Below, piece by piece: positions 62,446-64,000 of a stretch of 64,000 nt of DNA. Position numbers and translations under genes: made by a program. The notes beneath the pieces are model-generated. The model had not been told where the DNA came from, did no database searches, and saw nothing but the letters and a program-made list of their open reading frames with translations. The stretch is from Pseudochelatococcus sp047501465 (GTDB taxonomy: Bacteria; Pseudomonadota; Alphaproteobacteria; Rhizobiales; Beijerinckiaceae). The stretch spans positions 310,001-374,000 of the forward strand of contig NZ_JAZDRL010000002.1 in the NCBI RefSeq assembly GCF_047501465.1, in the 5' to 3' direction. Numbering within the stretch: the stretch's first letter is position 1; the number at the start of each line of letters is the position of its first letter.

Positions 62446-63918
62446 TTATCCCACTGAACCTTCAAGGCTGATCGAAATCAGCTTTTGCGCCTCGACAGCA
62501 AATTCCATAGGCAATTGCTGCAGCACTTCCTTGACAAAGCCATTCACGATCAAAGCCGTCGCCTCTTCAGCATCAAGCCCGCGCTGGAGGCAGTAAAACA
62601 GCTGATCATCCGAGATTTTCGATGTTGTGGCTTCATGCTCGAAGATAGCGCTGGCGTTCTTCGATTCAATGTAAGGCACCGTATGCGCCCCACATTTATC
62701 GCCTATCAGCAGCGAGTCACAATTGGTGAAATTGCGTGCACCCGTCGCCCGCCGATGCGCAGACACCAAACCACGATAGGTATTCTCAGACCGCCCGGCC
62801 GCAATACCCTTCGAAATGATACGGCTGGAGGTATTGCGCCCCAGATGGATCATCTTAGTGCCGGAATCGACCTGCTGATAACCGTTCGATATCGCGATGG
62901 AATAGAACTCGCCCTGCGAATTATCGCCCCGCAAAATGCATGACGGATATTTCCACGTGATCGCCGATCCGGTTTCGACCTGCGTCCAGGAAATCTTTGA
63001 GTTCTTGCCCCGGCAATCGCCACGCTTGGTGACGAAGTTGTACACGCCACCCTTGCCCTCTGAATCGCCCGGATACCAATTCTGCACGGTGGAGTATTTA
63101 ATTTCGGCATCATCCAGCGCGATAAGCTCAACAACGGCTGCATGCAGCTGATTTTCATCACGCGCAGGCGCGGTGCAGCCCTCAAGATAGCTGACGTAAG
63201 AGCCCTTATCTGCGATGATAAGCGTGCGTTCAAACTGTCCCGTATTGCGCTCGTTGATGCGGAAGTAGGTGGACAGCTCCATGGGGCAGCGCACACCTTC
63301 CGGCACGTAAACGAATGATCCGTCCGTAAACACGGCAGAATTCAACGTGGCAAAGTAGTTATCCGTCACAGGTACCACGGTACCGAGGTACTTCTTTACC
63401 AGCTCTGGATATTCGCGGATAGCCTCGGAGATCGGGCAGAAAATCACACCCGCCTTGCGCAACTCTTCCTTGAAGGTTGTGACGACTGACACGGAGTCAA
63501 ACACCGCATCCACAGCCACCCGGCGTGAAGGCTCAACGCCCGCCAGTATCTCCTGCTCACGCAAGGGAATGCCAAGCTTCTCATATGTTTTGAGAATTTC
63601 GGGATCGACCTCATCGAGCGATTTAGGCGCAGCATTCAACTTCGGAGCTGCATAATAGTACAACTCTTGATAATCGATCTTTGGATAATTCACGCGCGCC
63701 CAGTCTGGCTCACGCAGGATGACCCAGCGCCGATAGGCATCAAGGCGCCATTCCGTCATCCACTCAGGCTCGCCTTTTTTAGCCGAGATCAGGCGAACGA
63801 TATCCTCATTCAGGCCCTTCGGGGCCTTATCGACCTCAAGCACAGTTTCGAACCCGTACTTATACTGATCAACATCGAGCGCGCGAACGCTATCGATGGT
63901 CTCCTGCACCGCAGACAT
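62446..63918 (-). CDS. sufB: Fe-S assembly scaffold protein SufB
   Basis: Protein of 490 residues, the main scaffold on which clusters form. It contains the CRGKNSKISWTQVETGSAITWKYPS core and the NCDSLLIGDKCGAHTVPY stretch with conserved cysteines. I chose ATG 63918, with AGGAG 8 nt upstream; a GTG directly before it is less likely. First suf gene in view; a regulator or iscS may lie beyond the window. Confidence 0.95.
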   Translation of the reverse strand: MSAVQETIDSVRALDVDQYKYGFETVLEVDKAPKGLNEDIVRLISAKKGEPEWMTEWRLDAYRRWVILREPDWARVNYPKIDYQELYYYAAPKLNAAPKSLDEVDPEILKTYEKLGIPLREQEILAGVEPSRRVAVDAVFDSVSVVTTFKEELRKAGVIFCPISEAIREYPELVKKYLGTVVPVTDNYFATLNSAVFTDGSFVYVPEGVRCPMELSTYFRINERNTGQFERTLIIADKGSYVSYLEGCTAPARDENQLHAAVVELIALDDAEIKYSTVQNWYPGDSEGKGGVYNFVTKRGDCRGKNSKISWTQVETGSAITWKYPSCILRGDNSQGEFYSIAISNGYQQVDSGTKMIHLGRNTSSRIISKGIAAGRSENTYRGLVSAHRRATGARNFTNCDSLLIGDKCGAHTVPYIESKNASAIFEHEATTSKISDDQLFYCLQRGLDAEEATALIVNGFVKEVLQQLPMEFAVEAQKLISISLEGSVG

Positions 63919-64000
63919 CACACAACTCCTGTCGCAGTTTCAAGGACTGCGGGTTGTTATGGCACGCATCACGTCAAGCCGCATGGCGACCTTTCTGACG

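Noticed and set aside
1..64000. CRISPR arrays, prophage, insertion sequences, toxin-antitoxin or defence genes
   Set aside because: I saw no regularly spaced repeats, transposase, integrase or defence-type proteins; the window is almost entirely housekeeping.

Overview
The window comes from an alphaproteobacterial chromosome, most likely order Hyphomicrobiales (Rhizobiales). The evidence is the gene order pepA-holC / lptF-lptG-lptD-rsmA facing gmk-mltG-fabF-acpP-fabG-fabD, a RecA with the rhizobial N-terminus, a GTTC-N7-GTTC LexA box before recA, a sufBCDS-T-A operon, an assimilatory APS-reductase type cysteine locus, and a tRNA-Tyr/tRNA-Gly/tuf/tRNA-Trp cluster. Base composition looks intermediate by eye (not calculated), with AT-rich spacers. 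No prophage, IS element, CRISPR array or rRNA operon is visible. Nearly everything is housekeeping, so I cannot claim a wholly new multi-gene system. The most interesting signals are missing genes, leader RNAs and small unknown proteins.

Layout. 1-10.4 kb (minus strand): str-S10-spc ribosomal operon, rpsL-rpsG-fusA-tuf-rpsJ-rplCDWB-rpsS-rplV-rpsC-rplP-rpmC-rpsQ-rplNX-rplE (cut by the left edge). 10.4-12.9 kb (minus): tRNA-Tyr, tRNA-Gly, a second identical tuf and tRNA-Trp. The secE-nusG-rplKAJL-rpoBC block usually found between tRNA-Trp and rpsL is absent. 12.9-20.2 kb: rlmB, an MHS-type transporter with a large extra loop, anmK, a small secreted protein, tyrS and a PRC-barrel protein. 20.3-30.0 kb: pepA-holC-S10 peptidase (minus) diverging from lptF-lptG-lptD-rsmA (plus). 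30.1-40.2 kb (minus): gmk-mltG, fabF, acpP, then recA-alaS-fabD-fabG.

40.5-53.0 kb (minus): sulfate assimilation. The sulfate ABC importer (substrate-binding protein, CysT, CysW, CysA) brings sulfate in. CysD/CysNC make APS (and PAPS), a 4Fe-4S CysH reduces APS, CysI reduces sulfite, and CysG makes its siroheme. DUF2849 and DUF934 proteins and a 2Fe-2S ferredoxin accompany them. 53.4-55.9 kb (plus): small unknown proteins and metN-metI without metQ, behind a leader with two strong hairpins. 56-58 kb: a lipid A type acyltransferase with a nine-G tract and a DUF1223 protein. 58-64 kb (minus): sufB-sufC-sufD-sufS-sufT-sufA for iron-sulfur assembly, which would serve the CysH, CysI and ferredoxin clusters.
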